Shown: positions 35,096-44,549 of the stretch, piece by piece
Numbering within the stretch: the stretch's first letter is position 1
Layout of the letters: each line of letters opens with the position of its first letter
Source of the DNA: Luteimonas suaedae
Lineage (GTDB): Bacteria; Pseudomonadota; Gammaproteobacteria; Xanthomonadales; Xanthomonadaceae
DNA length: 64,000 bases
Assembly (NCBI RefSeq): GCF_008312895.1
Contig: NZ_VSSP01000003.1
Coordinates: 248,001-312,000, forward strand
Reading direction: 5' to 3'
The notes under the pieces: model-generated
The model's database searches: none
Seen by the model: only the letters and a program-made list of their open reading frames with translations
Told to the model about the DNA's origin: nothing
Program-made: the position numbers and the translations under genes

Positions 35096-37507
35096 ATGAG
35101 CCGCCTGTTCAAGCGCTCGGCCCTGTTGCTGTCGCTGCTCGTCGTCGCCGTGCTGCTGCTGGCATGGGCGCTGCTGCGCGGCAGCCTGCCGCGGCTGGAC
35201 GGCGAGCTGGCGCTGCCCGGCTTGGGCGCCGCCGTATCGATCGAGCGCGACCGCCTGGGCGTGATCACCATCCAGGCGGCGAACGAGCGCGATGCCCTGC
35301 ACGCGCTCGGCTTCGTCCACGCGCAGGAGCGCTATTTCGAGATGGATCTCATGCGCCGCAACGCCGCCGGCGAGCTGGCTGCGCTGCTCGGCCCGCGCAT
35401 GCTGGCGACGGACAGGAAGCGGCGCATGCACCGCATGCGTGCGCGGGTCGCGGGCCATCTCGAGGCCATCACCGGCGACAGGCGACCGCAACTGCAGGCC
35501 TATGCCGAAGGCGTCAACGCGGGCCTTGCGCATCTCCGGGTGCGGCCGTGGCCGTACCTGTTGCTGCGGCAGAAGCCAGAACCCTGGCAGCCTGCCGATT
35601 CCGCGCTGGCCGGCTATGCGATGTATTTCGATCTGCAGGACTCGGCCAACGCCCGCGAACTGGCGCTGTGGAAGCTCGAACGGCATCTGCCGGCGGCGCT
35701 GTTCGCACTGTTGGCGCGCGACGGCACCCGTTGGGACGCACCGCTGCTGGGCACGGCGCGCGGCGATGCGGCATTGCCGTCCGCCGACGAGATCGATCTG
35801 CGGACGCTGCCCACGCCGGACGCCGCCGCCGCGCCGGCGCGGGGGACACTGCCGTCCGCGCCGGAAGTCGGCAGCAACAGCTTCGCGGTGGACGGAACGC
35901 TGACGCGGGACGGTCGCGCGCTGCTGGCCGACGACATGCATTCCGGGTTGCGGGCGCCGAACATCTGGTTGCGCGCGCGGCTGCGCTATGCGGACGGGCG
36001 GGCGCCGCGGGGCATGGTCGACGTCACCGGATTCACGTTGCCTGGATTGCCGGCGGTGATCGCCGGCAGCAACGGCCACGTCGCCTGGGGATTCACCAAC
36101 GCCTATGCCGACGGTGCGGATTGGATGCGGGTGCGGCCTTGCGCGTCGGCATCGGACGCGGCAACACGCTGCGCGGAGACCGTGCGCCATCGCGAGACCA
36201 TCGAAGTCGCGGGTGGCGCGCCGGATGTTCTGGAGGTCGTCGAGACCGCCTGGGGGCCGCTCATGCACCGGTTGCCGGACGGCGAAGCGCTCGCGCTGCG
36301 CTGGGTCGCACACCTGCCGGGCTCGCTCAACTTCGACCTGGCCGATCTGGCCGCGGCCGGCGATCTGCGCCAGGCGTTCGAAGCGGCCGACCGCGCAGCG
36401 ATCCCGACCGGCAATCTGCTGGTCGCCGATGCGCAGGGACGCATCGCCTGGCGCGTGCTGGGCCCGCTTGCCGATCGCGGGCCAGGGTGTTCGTCACGGC
36501 GGCTGGTGGAGGACGGCGACGGCGCCGCACGGATGGCGCCCGGTCAGGAGGAGAACACGCCTTGCGCGCCGTGGTCCGTTCGTACCGACAGGTCTCCCGC
36601 CGTGCAGGATCCGCTCTCCGGCCGCCTGTGGACCGCCAACAACCGGCAGGTCGACGGGCAGGCGCTGGCACGGTTGGGCGACGGCGGATACGCGCTGGGC
36701 GCGCGCGCCAGCCAGGTTCGCGACGGCTTGTTCTCCAGGGACCAGTTCGGCGAGCGCGACCTGCTGGCGATCCAGCTGGACGACCGCGCGCTGTTCCTGC
36801 AGCGCTGGTGGCGGCGGCTGCACGTGGAAGCCGGGCGCGCCGGGACGCCCGCGCTGCGCGATCTGGCCGGAGCGGCCGAAACCTGGCAGGGCCGCGCCGG
36901 CACCGACTCGGTCGGCTACCGGATCGTGCGCGACTGGCGCGCGGCGGTGCACGAACGCATCGCCCTGGGCCTGACGGCGCCCGCCCGCGCCGCACTGGGC
37001 GACGCCTTCGACATGCCGGCGTTGCCGCAGCTGGAAGGGGTGGCCTGGCCGCTGGTCACGGAACAACCCATGCACTTGCTGCCGCGGGATTTCCCGAGCT
37101 GGGCAGCGCTGTTCGAGGATGCCGCCGCGGAGGTGCGTAGCCAGTTGGCGGCGCACGGCGCGTTGTCGGCCCGCACCTGGGGCGAGCGCAATACCGCCGC
37201 GATCTGCCATCCGCTCGCCTCCGCGGTGCCGCTGCTCGGGCGGCGCCGGTTGTGCATGCCGCCGGACCGGCTTGCCGGCGACAGCCACATGCCGCGCGTG
37301 GCCGGACCCGCGTTCGGCGCCACCCAGCGCATGGTGGTGTCCCCCGGGCGCGAGGCCGACGGCATCGCGCACATGCCGGGCGGCCAGAGCGGGCATCCGC
37401 TCTCGCCGTTCTGGGGCGCGGGGCACGACGATTGGGTGCAAGGCCGGCCGACGCCGTTCCTGCCTGGACCGGCGCGGCATCGCCTGCAGGTGATGCCGGC
37501 AGATTGA
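35096..37507 (+). CDS. Penicillin acylase family protein (Ntn hydrolase)
   Basis: 803 residues. N-terminal hydrophobic anchor or signal (about 8-28), alpha chain with LHALGFVHAQERYFEMDLMRR, a linker, then the autoprocessing site VGSNSFAVDG with nucleophile Ser260 and oxyanion/stabilising residues in the beta chain. Enzymes of this family cleave amides of beta-lactams, acyl-homoserine lactones or other acyl-amino compounds in the periplasm after self-cleavage to alpha and beta chains. Substrate cannot be told; signal-lactone degradation or amide scavenging are the usual alternatives. Followed by a clear terminator. Confidence 0.92.
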   Translation: MSRLFKRSALLLSLLVVAVLLLAWALLRGSLPRLDGELALPGLGAAVSIERDRLGVITIQAANERDALHALGFVHAQERYFEMDLMRRNAAGELAALLGPRMLATDRKRRMHRMRARVAGHLEAITGDRRPQLQAYAEGVNAGLAHLRVRPWPYLLLRQKPEPWQPADSALAGYAMYFDLQDSANARELALWKLERHLPAALFALLARDGTRWDAPLLGTARGDAALPSADEIDLRTLPTPDAAAAPARGTLPSAPEVGSNSFAVDGTLTRDGRALLADDMHSGLRAPNIWLRARLRYADGRAPRGMVDVTGFTLPGLPAVIAGSNGHVAWGFTNAYADGADWMRVRPCASASDAATRCAETVRHRETIEVAGGAPDVLEVVETAWGPLMHRLPDGEALALRWVAHLPGSLNFDLADLAAAGDLRQAFEAADRAAIPTGNLLVADAQGRIAWRVLGPLADRGPGCSSRRLVEDGDGAARMAPGQEENTPCAPWSVRTDRSPAVQDPLSGRLWTANNRQVDGQALARLGDGGYALGARASQVRDGLFSRDQFGERDLLAIQLDDRALFLQRWWRRLHVEAGRAGTPALRDLAGAAETWQGRAGTDSVGYRIVRDWRAAVHERIALGLTAPARAALGDAFDMPALPQLEGVAWPLVTEQPMHLLPRDFPSWAALFEDAAAEVRSQLAAHGALSARTWGERNTAAICHPLASAVPLLGRRRLCMPPDRLAGDSHMPRVAGPAFGATQRMVVSPGREADGIAHMPGGQSGHPLSPFWGAGHDDWVQGRPTPFLPGPARHRLQVMPAD

Positions 37508-37595
37508 AACGGGCAACCCCGGTTTTGCTCAACGGGCGCAGCCTCGATGGGCGTTGTGTGACCGGGCTCGTGAGGGTCCCGGAGGATCCAAGTGA

Positions 37596-37627
37596 CGGTC
37601 ACGGCTAGCGCCATGACCGCCTTTTTT
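37596..37627 (+). terminator. Rho-independent terminator of the acylase gene
   Basis: CGGTCA-C-GGC / TAGC / GCC-A-TGACCG forms a 10-bp stem with one C-A mismatch and a 4-base loop, followed by CC and six Ts. It lies 89 bases past the acylase stop. The rest of the 355-base gap 37508-37862 shows no gene. Confidence 0.85.
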
Positions 37628-37862
37628 CTGTTCCGTTTTCAGGCGTCGGGCAGTCGCCGCAAGCTTTTGTCCTGCATCCATCGCCGATGTGCCCCCGTCC
37701 TCCGCCGCGGCGCCCTTGGGCGACATGGAAGGACAGCATGCCTGGCCGACGGGGACCGGATCCTATAGCGCGGACATGGAGACATCGCCCACGAGACCTG
37801 CCGTTCCAAACGGGGGCTCACCGGTTGCTCGAGCGTCCGGACCGTTGTGGAAGCGCTTCTGG

Positions 37863-38888
37863 TCAGGCGAGATATCTTTCGAAATGCTGCGCCACGGCGT
37901 CCGCAGCCTCGGGGACCTTCGCACCGTCGTAGAAGTCGAAATGAAGACCGTCGGTCCAGCGAAGCGTCTTGGGCCCCTGCAACAGATCATGGACCTTGCG
38001 CGCCTGGTCCGGCAGCGCGCATCCATCGGAATGGACGATCAGTGCCGGCGTCGTCACCCGCGCAGCTTCGCTGATCGGGTCGAAATCGAGCCACGGCTCC
38101 CATGACATGACCGCGAAGGAATTCTTCCATTCGCGCACCCCGCCGCCGCGTGACTTGTCCATGTAGTACTCCATGGGGCCGACGTGCGAGGCACTTTGGT
38201 CGGTGTCGTGGTAGGCAAGGACCATCCGGTTTTCGCCTGTGCGCTCGTACTCCGCGCGAGCCGCCCTGCCGGCCGCACGGCGCTGCTCAACCCCTTCCCG
38301 GCCGCCATAGAGCATGGGATTGGTGACCGCAGGCTCGGACAGGTGGCCAGCGACGGAAGCGACCGCGGCAACCCTGGCGTCCCGAGCGGCCGCGTAAAGC
38401 ACGGTGCCGCCCGAGGTGCAGATGCCGAGCAGGCCAATGCCGTCCGGGCGCACATCCTCGCGCGAGGCGAGATAGGTGACGGCAGCGACCAGGTCGTCGG
38501 CCTTGGTTTCGGGATCTTCATACTGGCGGGCGACGCCGCCGCTCTCGCCGTAATGGCGATAGTCAATGCTGAGCGCGACATACCCGCGCCTGGCCATCTC
38601 GGCGGCATAGATGCCGCCCATCATCTCTTTGACCGCGGTGAGGGAGCCGCCGATGGCCGCAGCCGGGTAACGACGACCCCCCATATAGTCTGCGGGCAGG
38701 TAGAGGTTGCCGACGACGAAACTGTCGCCGACGGTGAAGCGCACCTTTTGGACCGACACGCCAGCACTTGCTGAAGAAGTCCCGGTCGAGGCCGGCATGC
38801 CAAAACCCATCATTGGAATCGACCCCAAGAAAACTCCGGTGCCTTGCAGGAATCTACGGCGCGAGTGCGAAACTGCACTGGAAGTCAT
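37863..38888 (-). CDS. Tat-exported alpha/beta hydrolase (dienelactone-hydrolase-like)
   Basis: 341 residues. Twin-arginine signal SHSRRRFLQGTG (about 7-18), then an alpha/beta hydrolase fold with LSIDYRHYGESGG, the nucleophile elbow GICTSGG with Cys157 as likely nucleophile, acid in VHSDGCALP and His in DGLHFDFYDG. A cysteine nucleophile is as in dienelactone hydrolase and related YcjY-type proteins. Start 38888 has GGAGATG 7 bases upstream. It is the third of a run of minus-strand Tat-signal enzymes (with the SDR and AKR), suggesting a periplasmic pathway. Confidence 0.88.
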   Translation of the reverse strand: MTSSAVSHSRRRFLQGTGVFLGSIPMMGFGMPASTGTSSASAGVSVQKVRFTVGDSFVVGNLYLPADYMGGRRYPAAAIGGSLTAVKEMMGGIYAAEMARRGYVALSIDYRHYGESGGVARQYEDPETKADDLVAAVTYLASREDVRPDGIGLLGICTSGGTVLYAAARDARVAAVASVAGHLSEPAVTNPMLYGGREGVEQRRAAGRAARAEYERTGENRMVLAYHDTDQSASHVGPMEYYMDKSRGGGVREWKNSFAVMSWEPWLDFDPISEAARVTTPALIVHSDGCALPDQARKVHDLLQGPKTLRWTDGLHFDFYDGAKVPEAADAVAQHFERYLA

Positions 38889-39037
38889 GCCCCATCTCCT
38901 TCTTCATCGGCTGTCCTCCGCTTATACGGGTATGGCTTTTTGGAGCACATCGCTTCGGAAGGGACTTCGATCACGACTGGAGGCGGCGTGGATCGAAATA
39001 GCAGCGATGGGTGCTGGTACGGCCTCGATGCCTGGAA

Positions 39038-40009
39038 TCAACTTGTGTAGGAGGCGTTATAACCGAGCGCTACATCAAGCGAGATGCCGGAGATCGAGGC
39101 TGCGAAATCGCTTGCAAGAAAGACGGCGGCATCGGCGATATCGTTCGGCGCGAGCGCAGATTTATCGCCGACCGGCAGCATTGCGCCAACGACGCGGTCC
39201 TGCTCCTCCGCGGTCGACAGCCCCATGGATCGCAACTGCCCCTCGGACCGGTACATCGGCGTGTCGACCGGTCCGGGCGCGATTGCATTCACCGTGATCT
39301 TTTCTGGACCGAGTTCGATTGCCGCCTGCTTTACAAGGCCAATCACCGCCCACTTCGTCGAGGTGTAGGCACCATTGCCCGGAACACCCTGGCGCCCGCT
39401 GATAGAGGAAATTGCGATCAATCGGCCGCCACCGCGTTGGCGCAGCGCCGGAATCGCGGCGCGGAAGGTGTTGAACACACCGTGGACGTTGACGTCGTAA
39501 ACACTCTTCCAGTCGAGTTCCGTACCATCCGCGAACGGGTGCCACCGTACATAACCGGCATTGGCCACCACCGTGTCAAGGCCACCGAGACCCGCGACCA
39601 CCTGTCCTACAACGACCTCCATGCCTCCGGGAGAGCGAACGTCGGCCTGAATCTTCAGAACGTGGCCACCGAACGCCTCAACCGCTGCAACGGCGTCATC
39701 GAATTCCTGCATATTTGCCGTTCGAAAGCCATCCACCGGTGGGACGGCATCCGGGTCTGCAAGATCGAGCATCGCGACGGCTGCACCCGCGCGCGCGTAC
39801 TGCTCCGCTATCGCCCGCCCAATGCCCCGTGCGGCGCCGGTCACAAGCGCCACCTTCCCATCGAGAACACCCGACGCCGTAGATTCCCGGGCCTTCGCGC
39901 CCGGCATGGACGCGATCCCGAAGCCTGCCGCTACGGTAGCAAGCAGGCCGTTGCGTATGACATCGCGACGGCTTACACCTGAATGTTCATCCATGTTGCC
40001 AGCCTGCAT
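39038..40009 (-). CDS. Tat-exported SDR-family oxidoreductase
   Basis: 323 residues. A twin-arginine signal (SRRDVIRNGLLATVAAGFG, about 13-31) precedes a complete classical SDR: TGAARGIGRAIA cofactor loop, ADVRSPGG, ANAGY, catalytic Ser in SSISGRQG and YTSTK, ending LDVALGYNASYTS. An NAD(P)-dependent dehydrogenase with an export signal is odd because free NAD(P)H is absent from the periplasm; Tat exports folded, cofactor-loaded proteins, as in glucose-fructose oxidoreductase. Start 40009 is chosen for AGGGG 8 bases upstream; ATG 39994 is the alternative. Gap to the AKR start region is 86 bases. Confidence 0.87.
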   Translation of the reverse strand: MQAGNMDEHSGVSRRDVIRNGLLATVAAGFGIASMPGAKARESTASGVLDGKVALVTGAARGIGRAIAEQYARAGAAVAMLDLADPDAVPPVDGFRTANMQEFDDAVAAVEAFGGHVLKIQADVRSPGGMEVVVGQVVAGLGGLDTVVANAGYVRWHPFADGTELDWKSVYDVNVHGVFNTFRAAIPALRQRGGGRLIAISSISGRQGVPGNGAYTSTKWAVIGLVKQAAIELGPEKITVNAIAPGPVDTPMYRSEGQLRSMGLSTAEEQDRVVGAMLPVGDKSALAPNDIADAAVFLASDFAASISGISLDVALGYNASYTS

Positions 40010-40095
40010 GTTCTCTACCCCTTCGAAGCTGTGGCACATCCGATCAGCAGGAGGATCTCGGTGATACGGCTCCTGTGAACGGTTCCAGGGAACGG

Positions 40096-41169
40096 TCATG
40101 GCCCGCGCAGTTCCTGCAGCGCCGCGCTGACCAGCCCGGGATAGGTCTTCTGCGGATACCAGGGTCTGCTTTCCAGCGCATCGAAGCCCGGTATGGCCTG
40201 GACGTGCGCAAGCATGCGCTGGCGCATCGGCGGGTCCGGCAGCGGGCCGCGCATGGCGCCCATGTTCTCGACCAGATGCGCCGGATTGCTGGTGGCCGGA
40301 AGCGCGCAAGTGACCGCCGGGTGCGAAATCACCCATTTCAGAAAGTATTGCGACCAGGTTTCGATTCCCAGCTCTGCGGCGAACGACGGCAGCGGCCGGC
40401 CGGCCACGAGTTGATGCAGCCTGGCTTTCTCCAAGGGCATCGCGGCCATCACGGCTACGCCATGTTCGTCCGCGGCGCGCAGCACGCCGGTTTCGGCCTG
40501 GCGCGTGGCCAGCGAATAGCGCACCTGCACGACATCCACCTGGCCTTTCTCGATCCACGTCGTCAGCGAGTCGAAATATTCGATCTCATGATGCGAAATG
40601 CCGACGTACTTGATCCGACCTTCGCGCTTCCACCGCTGCAAGAGCGGAACCACGACGTCCACGTTGACCAGGTTGTGGCATTGCATCACGTCCAGGCCGC
40701 TGCGCCACAGCCGCTGTTGCGACTGCGCGAAGCCGAGTTCGGCCTGATCGGCGCTGCCCAGATAATCGCCTGTGGCCCATACCTTGTTGCTGACGAACAG
40801 CCGTTGCCCGACGCCGAGCGATTCGGCGAAGTCGCCCACGTTGGTTTCGGCTGCACCGTACAGGGGCGAGGTGTCGACTTGACGCCCTCCCGCTGCCCAG
40901 AACCGCCGAAACACCTCGCGCAGATGATCGCGCGGCTGGCCGGGCAGAAGATCGAAAGTCATGAACGTCCCCAGCCCGATGGCCGGCACCCGGGGCCCGC
41001 CTCGCGGGAAACTGCGGGTGATCGAGCCCGGGTCGACCTCGGCCGTTCGAGGAGCCGCCGACAGCCGGCCGGGAAGGGGCAGCGCCGCGCTGGCTATACC
41101 GGCGCCGAGGAGCTTTAGCGCCTGTCGGCGGCTCATGAATGGCGTGTTCGAATCTGCCGGTTCCATCAT
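40096..41169 (-). CDS. Tat-exported aldo/keto reductase
   Basis: 357 residues. Twin-arginine signal MSRRQALKLLGAGIASAAL (from residue 12) followed by a TIM-barrel AKR: RQVDTSPLYGAAE with Asp and Tyr, FVSNKVW with Lys, and VMQCHNLVNVD with His, the AKR catalytic tetrad. It ends in the cofactor-binding segment (ALPATSNPAHLVENMGA). Start at the double ATG 41169/41166. Divergent from an AraC regulator, which likely controls it, and first of the three minus-strand Tat-signal genes. Confidence 0.9.
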   Translation of the reverse strand: MMEPADSNTPFMSRRQALKLLGAGIASAALPLPGRLSAAPRTAEVDPGSITRSFPRGGPRVPAIGLGTFMTFDLLPGQPRDHLREVFRRFWAAGGRQVDTSPLYGAAETNVGDFAESLGVGQRLFVSNKVWATGDYLGSADQAELGFAQSQQRLWRSGLDVMQCHNLVNVDVVVPLLQRWKREGRIKYVGISHHEIEYFDSLTTWIEKGQVDVVQVRYSLATRQAETGVLRAADEHGVAVMAAMPLEKARLHQLVAGRPLPSFAAELGIETWSQYFLKWVISHPAVTCALPATSNPAHLVENMGAMRGPLPDPPMRQRMLAHVQAIPGFDALESRPWYPQKTYPGLVSAALQELRGP

Positions 41170-41330
41170 GTCGTTCCGGTATGACGTCTCGAGTCTGGAA
41201 CCGTAGAAGAACCCCTGCGCACTTTCTGACCGGATCCTGCGCCGACTTGCCTGTTCGTGACATCGCCGTGCTTTGACACCCTTCGCCCGCGTTCCTACAC
41301 TGGTTTTACCGACGCACTGAAGAACTACCG

Positions 41331-42203
41331 ATGCCGGAATCGCTTTTCGTGCGCAGGGTGGAGCCGATGGCGCAGGACTGGCGCCACTACGCATGGCCCG
41401 GCGGGGCCTTCGACTCGGGTCGTCGGAAGTTCACCGCGGATGTGGAAGGCCGCATCCATGTGCCACATGCCCTGTTGCTCGTCACCCTCGGGGGAGGTGC
41501 GCGCACGCTGGAGGTGACTACCGAATGCGGGCACCGATACGTCGGCGCGGACTTTTCCGGATCGATCTCGTTCCTGCCCGCCGGATGCCCGCGGCGAATG
41601 GCCATGCGCGACGTGCAGGCCGCCTGGGCGACCGTTTCCCTGCGCCCCCGGTTGCTCGACCAGTTCGCATCCCCGGAAGGAGGCACCCGGGTCGATATCC
41701 CCGCCTTCACCAATGTGCGCGACCCGCTGCTGGCACAGCTGGTCGCCGAACTTTCGCGCGAAGTGTCCGAGAACGCCACGCCCGAGTCCGACTACTGCGA
41801 TGCGCTCACGACCACCATCGCCAGGGTACTGGCCCACCGCTACGCCGCTGCTCCCGCCATGGCAAGAGCACCCGCGCACGCGCTGCCGCCATGGCAGATC
41901 CGCAGATTGCGAGAGTATGTCGACGCCCATCTGTCACAGCGCATCCTGGTCGCCGATCTGGCCATGGTCGCCGGCATTTCCATGGGCCACCTGCACCGTG
42001 CGTTCCGCGCCAGCCTGGGCGAGACCCCGCATGCCTTCATCCAGAAACGGCGTGTCGAACGAGCGCGGCGGCTGCTCGCCGAAGGCAGCCTGAGCATCTT
42101 CGAGGTCGCCGCCAGCGTCGGCTTTGAAAGTCCGAGTCATTTCTCCCGCGTATTCCGAACGATCATGAAGGTGAGCCCGAGTCGATTTCGCTATGGCGCA
42201 TAG
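41331..42203 (+). CDS. AraC-family transcriptional regulator
   Basis: 290 residues: N-terminal cupin-like sensor half (about 1-180, with HVPHALLLVTLGGGARTLEV) and a C-terminal AraC domain with ILVADLAMVAGISMGHLHRAF and IFEVAASVGFESPSHFSRVF. It diverges from the aldo/keto reductase across about 160 bp, so the Tat-enzyme cluster is the likely target. The inducer is unknown. Confidence 0.92.
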   Translation: MPESLFVRRVEPMAQDWRHYAWPGGAFDSGRRKFTADVEGRIHVPHALLLVTLGGGARTLEVTTECGHRYVGADFSGSISFLPAGCPRRMAMRDVQAAWATVSLRPRLLDQFASPEGGTRVDIPAFTNVRDPLLAQLVAELSREVSENATPESDYCDALTTTIARVLAHRYAAAPAMARAPAHALPPWQIRRLREYVDAHLSQRILVADLAMVAGISMGHLHRAFRASLGETPHAFIQKRRVERARRLLAEGSLSIFEVAASVGFESPSHFSRVFRTIMKVSPSRFRYGA

Positions 42204-42389
42204 GCCACGTGCATCAGCGCCTGCCTGGACCGAAAGCTACCGCTCGCGGAAATGTCCGTTTCCGGCCACAACCGAGCGTCCTTGGCAGGACGTTTGCCGA
42301 TGCGTCCTTCGATGGCATCGCCGCCCCTGCCGGCTTCACATCGCACCGCAACGGGATACGTTGAACCCGCTTCTCTCCACGGAGGTCTC

Positions 42390-42872
42390 ATGAAGACGAT
42401 GCTCGCGGGGTTGCTGGCTGCGATCGTGCCCCAGGCCGTACCGGCATTCGCCGAATCACCGGCCGCGTCGCCCCTGGCGGGTCGCTGGGCGATCGATGTC
42501 GCGACATTGCCGATGCCGCCGGAAGCGCGTCCTAAAAGCGTGATCCTCGATTTCCACGATGCGGGCGGCGGGAAATGGTCTACGCGGATCGAGATCGTCG
42601 ACCATGATGGCGGCAAGATGCACGCCGAAGCGACGCTGCCCCTCGACGGCACGCCCGGGCCGGTCACCGGCAATTACTGGGCCGACGTTTCGGCCATGAA
42701 GATGCCCGCCCCGAACGTGCTGGTGGTGCAACTGGTCGATCACGGCACGCCGGCATCCACGCGTGTCTACTCCGTGACCGGGGACGGCGGGACGCTGACC
42801 GAGACCAAGGCCTTCTTCGGCAAGGACGGCCGCCCGATCCTACAGACCACCACCTTCACCCGCGTGCCCTGA
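42390..42872 (+). CDS. Small exported protein of unknown function
   Basis: 160 residues with a signal peptide (MKTMLAGLLAAIVPQAVPAFA, cleavage about 21) and a beta-rich mature part: SPLAGRWAIDVATLPMPPEA opens it and TRVYSVTGDGGTLTETKAFF lies near the end, like lipocalin-type or DUF lipoprotein-like sandwich domains. Strong GGAGG 5 bases before the ATG fixes the start. No family is recognised with confidence. It follows the AraC regulator by 186 bases and stands alone. Confidence 0.72.
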   Translation: MKTMLAGLLAAIVPQAVPAFAESPAASPLAGRWAIDVATLPMPPEARPKSVILDFHDAGGGKWSTRIEIVDHDGGKMHAEATLPLDGTPGPVTGNYWADVSAMKMPAPNVLVVQLVDHGTPASTRVYSVTGDGGTLTETKAFFGKDGRPILQTTTFTRVP

Positions 42873-42889
42873 ACGGCGAAGGCCGCCGG

Positions 42890-43546
42890 TCAGGGCATGG
42901 GCGGAAAACGATTGCGGATCAACGTGATGGCAACAACGAACGCGCCGAGCACGAGGAACGCCACCAGCAAGCCGAACCCGTTAACCAATACCTGGCGATA
43001 CCCCAGGCTCGTCACATCGATGAAGTGATAGGGATACGATCCCAGCGCTGCTCCACGGACGAGCGCATAGATCAAGTAGCCCGCGGGATAAAGACACCAG
43101 ACGAGCGGCGCCAGGAAGCCGAGCCTGTTCCGGGATGCATAGAGCGCCCAGTACGCCAATGCCGAAACCGGCACCACGTAGTGGAGCACGCTGTCCGCGA
43201 GCAACTGGAGGCCTTGCGGCGCCCAGACATCGCGCAGAAGCAGATGGTAGGCAATGCCCACCAGTAGGATGGCCGTGGTCGCGCAGCCAAGCACCATGGG
43301 CTTTCCGAACCAGGATCCGGGCCCGCTGGAGCGGACGACGAGCGGCAACGTGGCGCTCAGTGCAACGAACAAGTTGCTCAGGACGGTGAAATAGCCAAGG
43401 AAGGCCACGACGCCATCACCTGCGGTCTTGCCATTCGCCAGGGCCATGTCGACGGACAACCACAACTGGAGCAGGACGCCCGCCCAGGAAACGATCGCCA
43501 GTGCGGCCAATGCAGGTCTGTTGGCGACTTGGTTGTCCCGTGTCAT
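42890..43546 (-). CDS. Pr6Pr-family membrane protein
   Basis: 218 residues with six membrane helices. Typical phrases are FLGYFTVLSNLFVALSA, YHLLLRDVWAPQGLQLLADS, LHYVVPVSALAYW and WCLYPAGYLIYALVRG, with conserved His in helices 3 and 4 as in the Pr6Pr/FAR-17a-like group. Function unknown. Convergent with the preceding small exported gene, 17 bases apart. Confidence 0.83.
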   Translation of the reverse strand: MTRDNQVANRPALAALAIVSWAGVLLQLWLSVDMALANGKTAGDGVVAFLGYFTVLSNLFVALSATLPLVVRSSGPGSWFGKPMVLGCATTAILLVGIAYHLLLRDVWAPQGLQLLADSVLHYVVPVSALAYWALYASRNRLGFLAPLVWCLYPAGYLIYALVRGAALGSYPYHFIDVTSLGYRQVLVNGFGLLVAFLVLGAFVVAITLIRNRFPPMP

Positions 43547-43698
43547 GACCCACCAACTGAAGCGGGTGAGGAATTCCGAGGTCCGCGACCTACCTCCGCA
43601 GGCCCACGGAAGATTCCCTTTGGGCCTCGCGTGGCATGGCGCTCTCGAGGCGATTGCCCGTCCACGACGGACGATGGCCGGACAGGAGGAACATGCCC

Positions 43699-43785
43699 TT
43701 CCCCTTTCAGCATCTTATCGCACTCGGGGCTTGCGGCAGGCCCTTGGCCGTGTCGCCGCCAGCCGAAAACGGAACTCATGGGTTT
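43699..43785 (+). repeat. Direct repeat, copy 1, left of the GNAT gene
   Basis: Opens with 25 bases identical to 44550-44574 (TTCCCCTTTCAGCATCTTAT and 5 more), then similar through GGCTTGCGGCA, CCGTGTCGC and GCCAGCCGAAA. Total about 87 bases. Copy 2 is at 44550-44640 in the same orientation, 851 bases on. The acetyltransferase gene lies between them. Confidence 0.8.
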
Positions 43786-43790
43786 GGAGT

Positions 43791-43893
43791 TCGGTCTCCT
43801 GCAGTCGGCGGCGCGCCCGGCACAGGGCCTGATGTTGTCCGGGTGAGATCATGCTCGGGGCGCGATTGTAATGCTGCGCAGCAGAAGCGGATG
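43791..43893 (-). pseudogene. Broken duplicate of the 5' end of the AraC gene at 34.5-35.0 kb
   Basis: About 103 bases match 34853-34956, the part of the first AraC gene that codes for HPLLLRRHYHHARNMMSLG and GQHQALCRARRRLQ. The copy reads HYNRAPSMISPGQHQALCR but lacks one base in the TAATGCCTGCGCAG region, so the frame is broken, and homology stops right after RRRLQ. No HTH domain follows. It abuts direct repeat copy 1, so the fragment was probably moved or left together with the repeat. Confidence 0.75.
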
Positions 43894-43935
43894 CCGGCGC
43901 AGCGCGCGCGGACGCCAAGAAACGCGGGAAAGCCT

Positions 43936-44475
43936 ATGTCGCAGATGGGACGAGTCATATTCAACGCGAAGCGTTTGGTCGGGCGTCACCTCCTGGCAAG
44001 CGACGTGCCCGCATTGCTCGAGGTCTATGGTGACGCTGACGCAATGCGCTGGGTCGGCGATGGGCAGCCGCTGACCCGGGAGGACTGCAAGAGATGGATC
44101 GAAGTGAGCGCAGGAAACTACCGCAGCCGCGGCTACGGGATGTCGGCAATCATCGAGCATGGAAGCAACAGGGTGGTCGGGTTCTGCGGACTGGTCCATC
44201 CGGACAACCAGCCCGAGGCGGAGCTCAAGTACGCCTTCGGTCGATCGAGTTGGGGGCGTGGGTACGCCACGGAGGCGGCGCGGGCGATGTTGGCCTACGC
44301 CCACGGGCCTGTCGGGCTTTCCCGCGTCGTTGCCACCGTCTATGCCGAAAACCTGCCTTCGCGGCGCGTTCTGCTGAAGGCGGGCCTGCAGCACACGTCA
44401 TCATTGCCTGCCGAGGACGGGAGAGTGGTCCTGTACTTTGTGTCGGAAGCTGCGACTCGTCGCGATAAGCCGTGA
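43936..44475 (+). CDS. GNAT-family acetyltransferase (RimJ/RimL-like)
   Basis: 179 residues with the GNAT fold: start GRHLLASDVPALLEVYGDADAMRWV, motif A AFGRSSWGRGYATEAARAML (acetyl-CoA loop R/Q-x-x-G-x-G/A near WGRGYA), and motif B VYAENLPSRRVLLKAGLQH. This subtype acetylates N-termini of ribosomal proteins or small amines. The start ATG 43936 follows GGGAAAG. It sits between two copies of a direct repeat, so it may be an acquired or mobile passenger gene. Confidence 0.9.
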   Translation: MSQMGRVIFNAKRLVGRHLLASDVPALLEVYGDADAMRWVGDGQPLTREDCKRWIEVSAGNYRSRGYGMSAIIEHGSNRVVGFCGLVHPDNQPEAELKYAFGRSSWGRGYATEAARAMLAYAHGPVGLSRVVATVYAENLPSRRVLLKAGLQHTSSLPAEDGRVVLYFVSEAATRRDKP

Positions 44476-44549
44476 CTCTGTCACGACTTGCATGACAACA
44501 CGGCAGTGCATCGCGATTGGCCGACCACGGCATCCAGGCCAGCGCGTCT

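Noticed and set aside
35164..37140. 658-residue plus-strand frame inside the acylase gene
   Set aside because: Arginine-rich shadow of the acylase gene in another frame.
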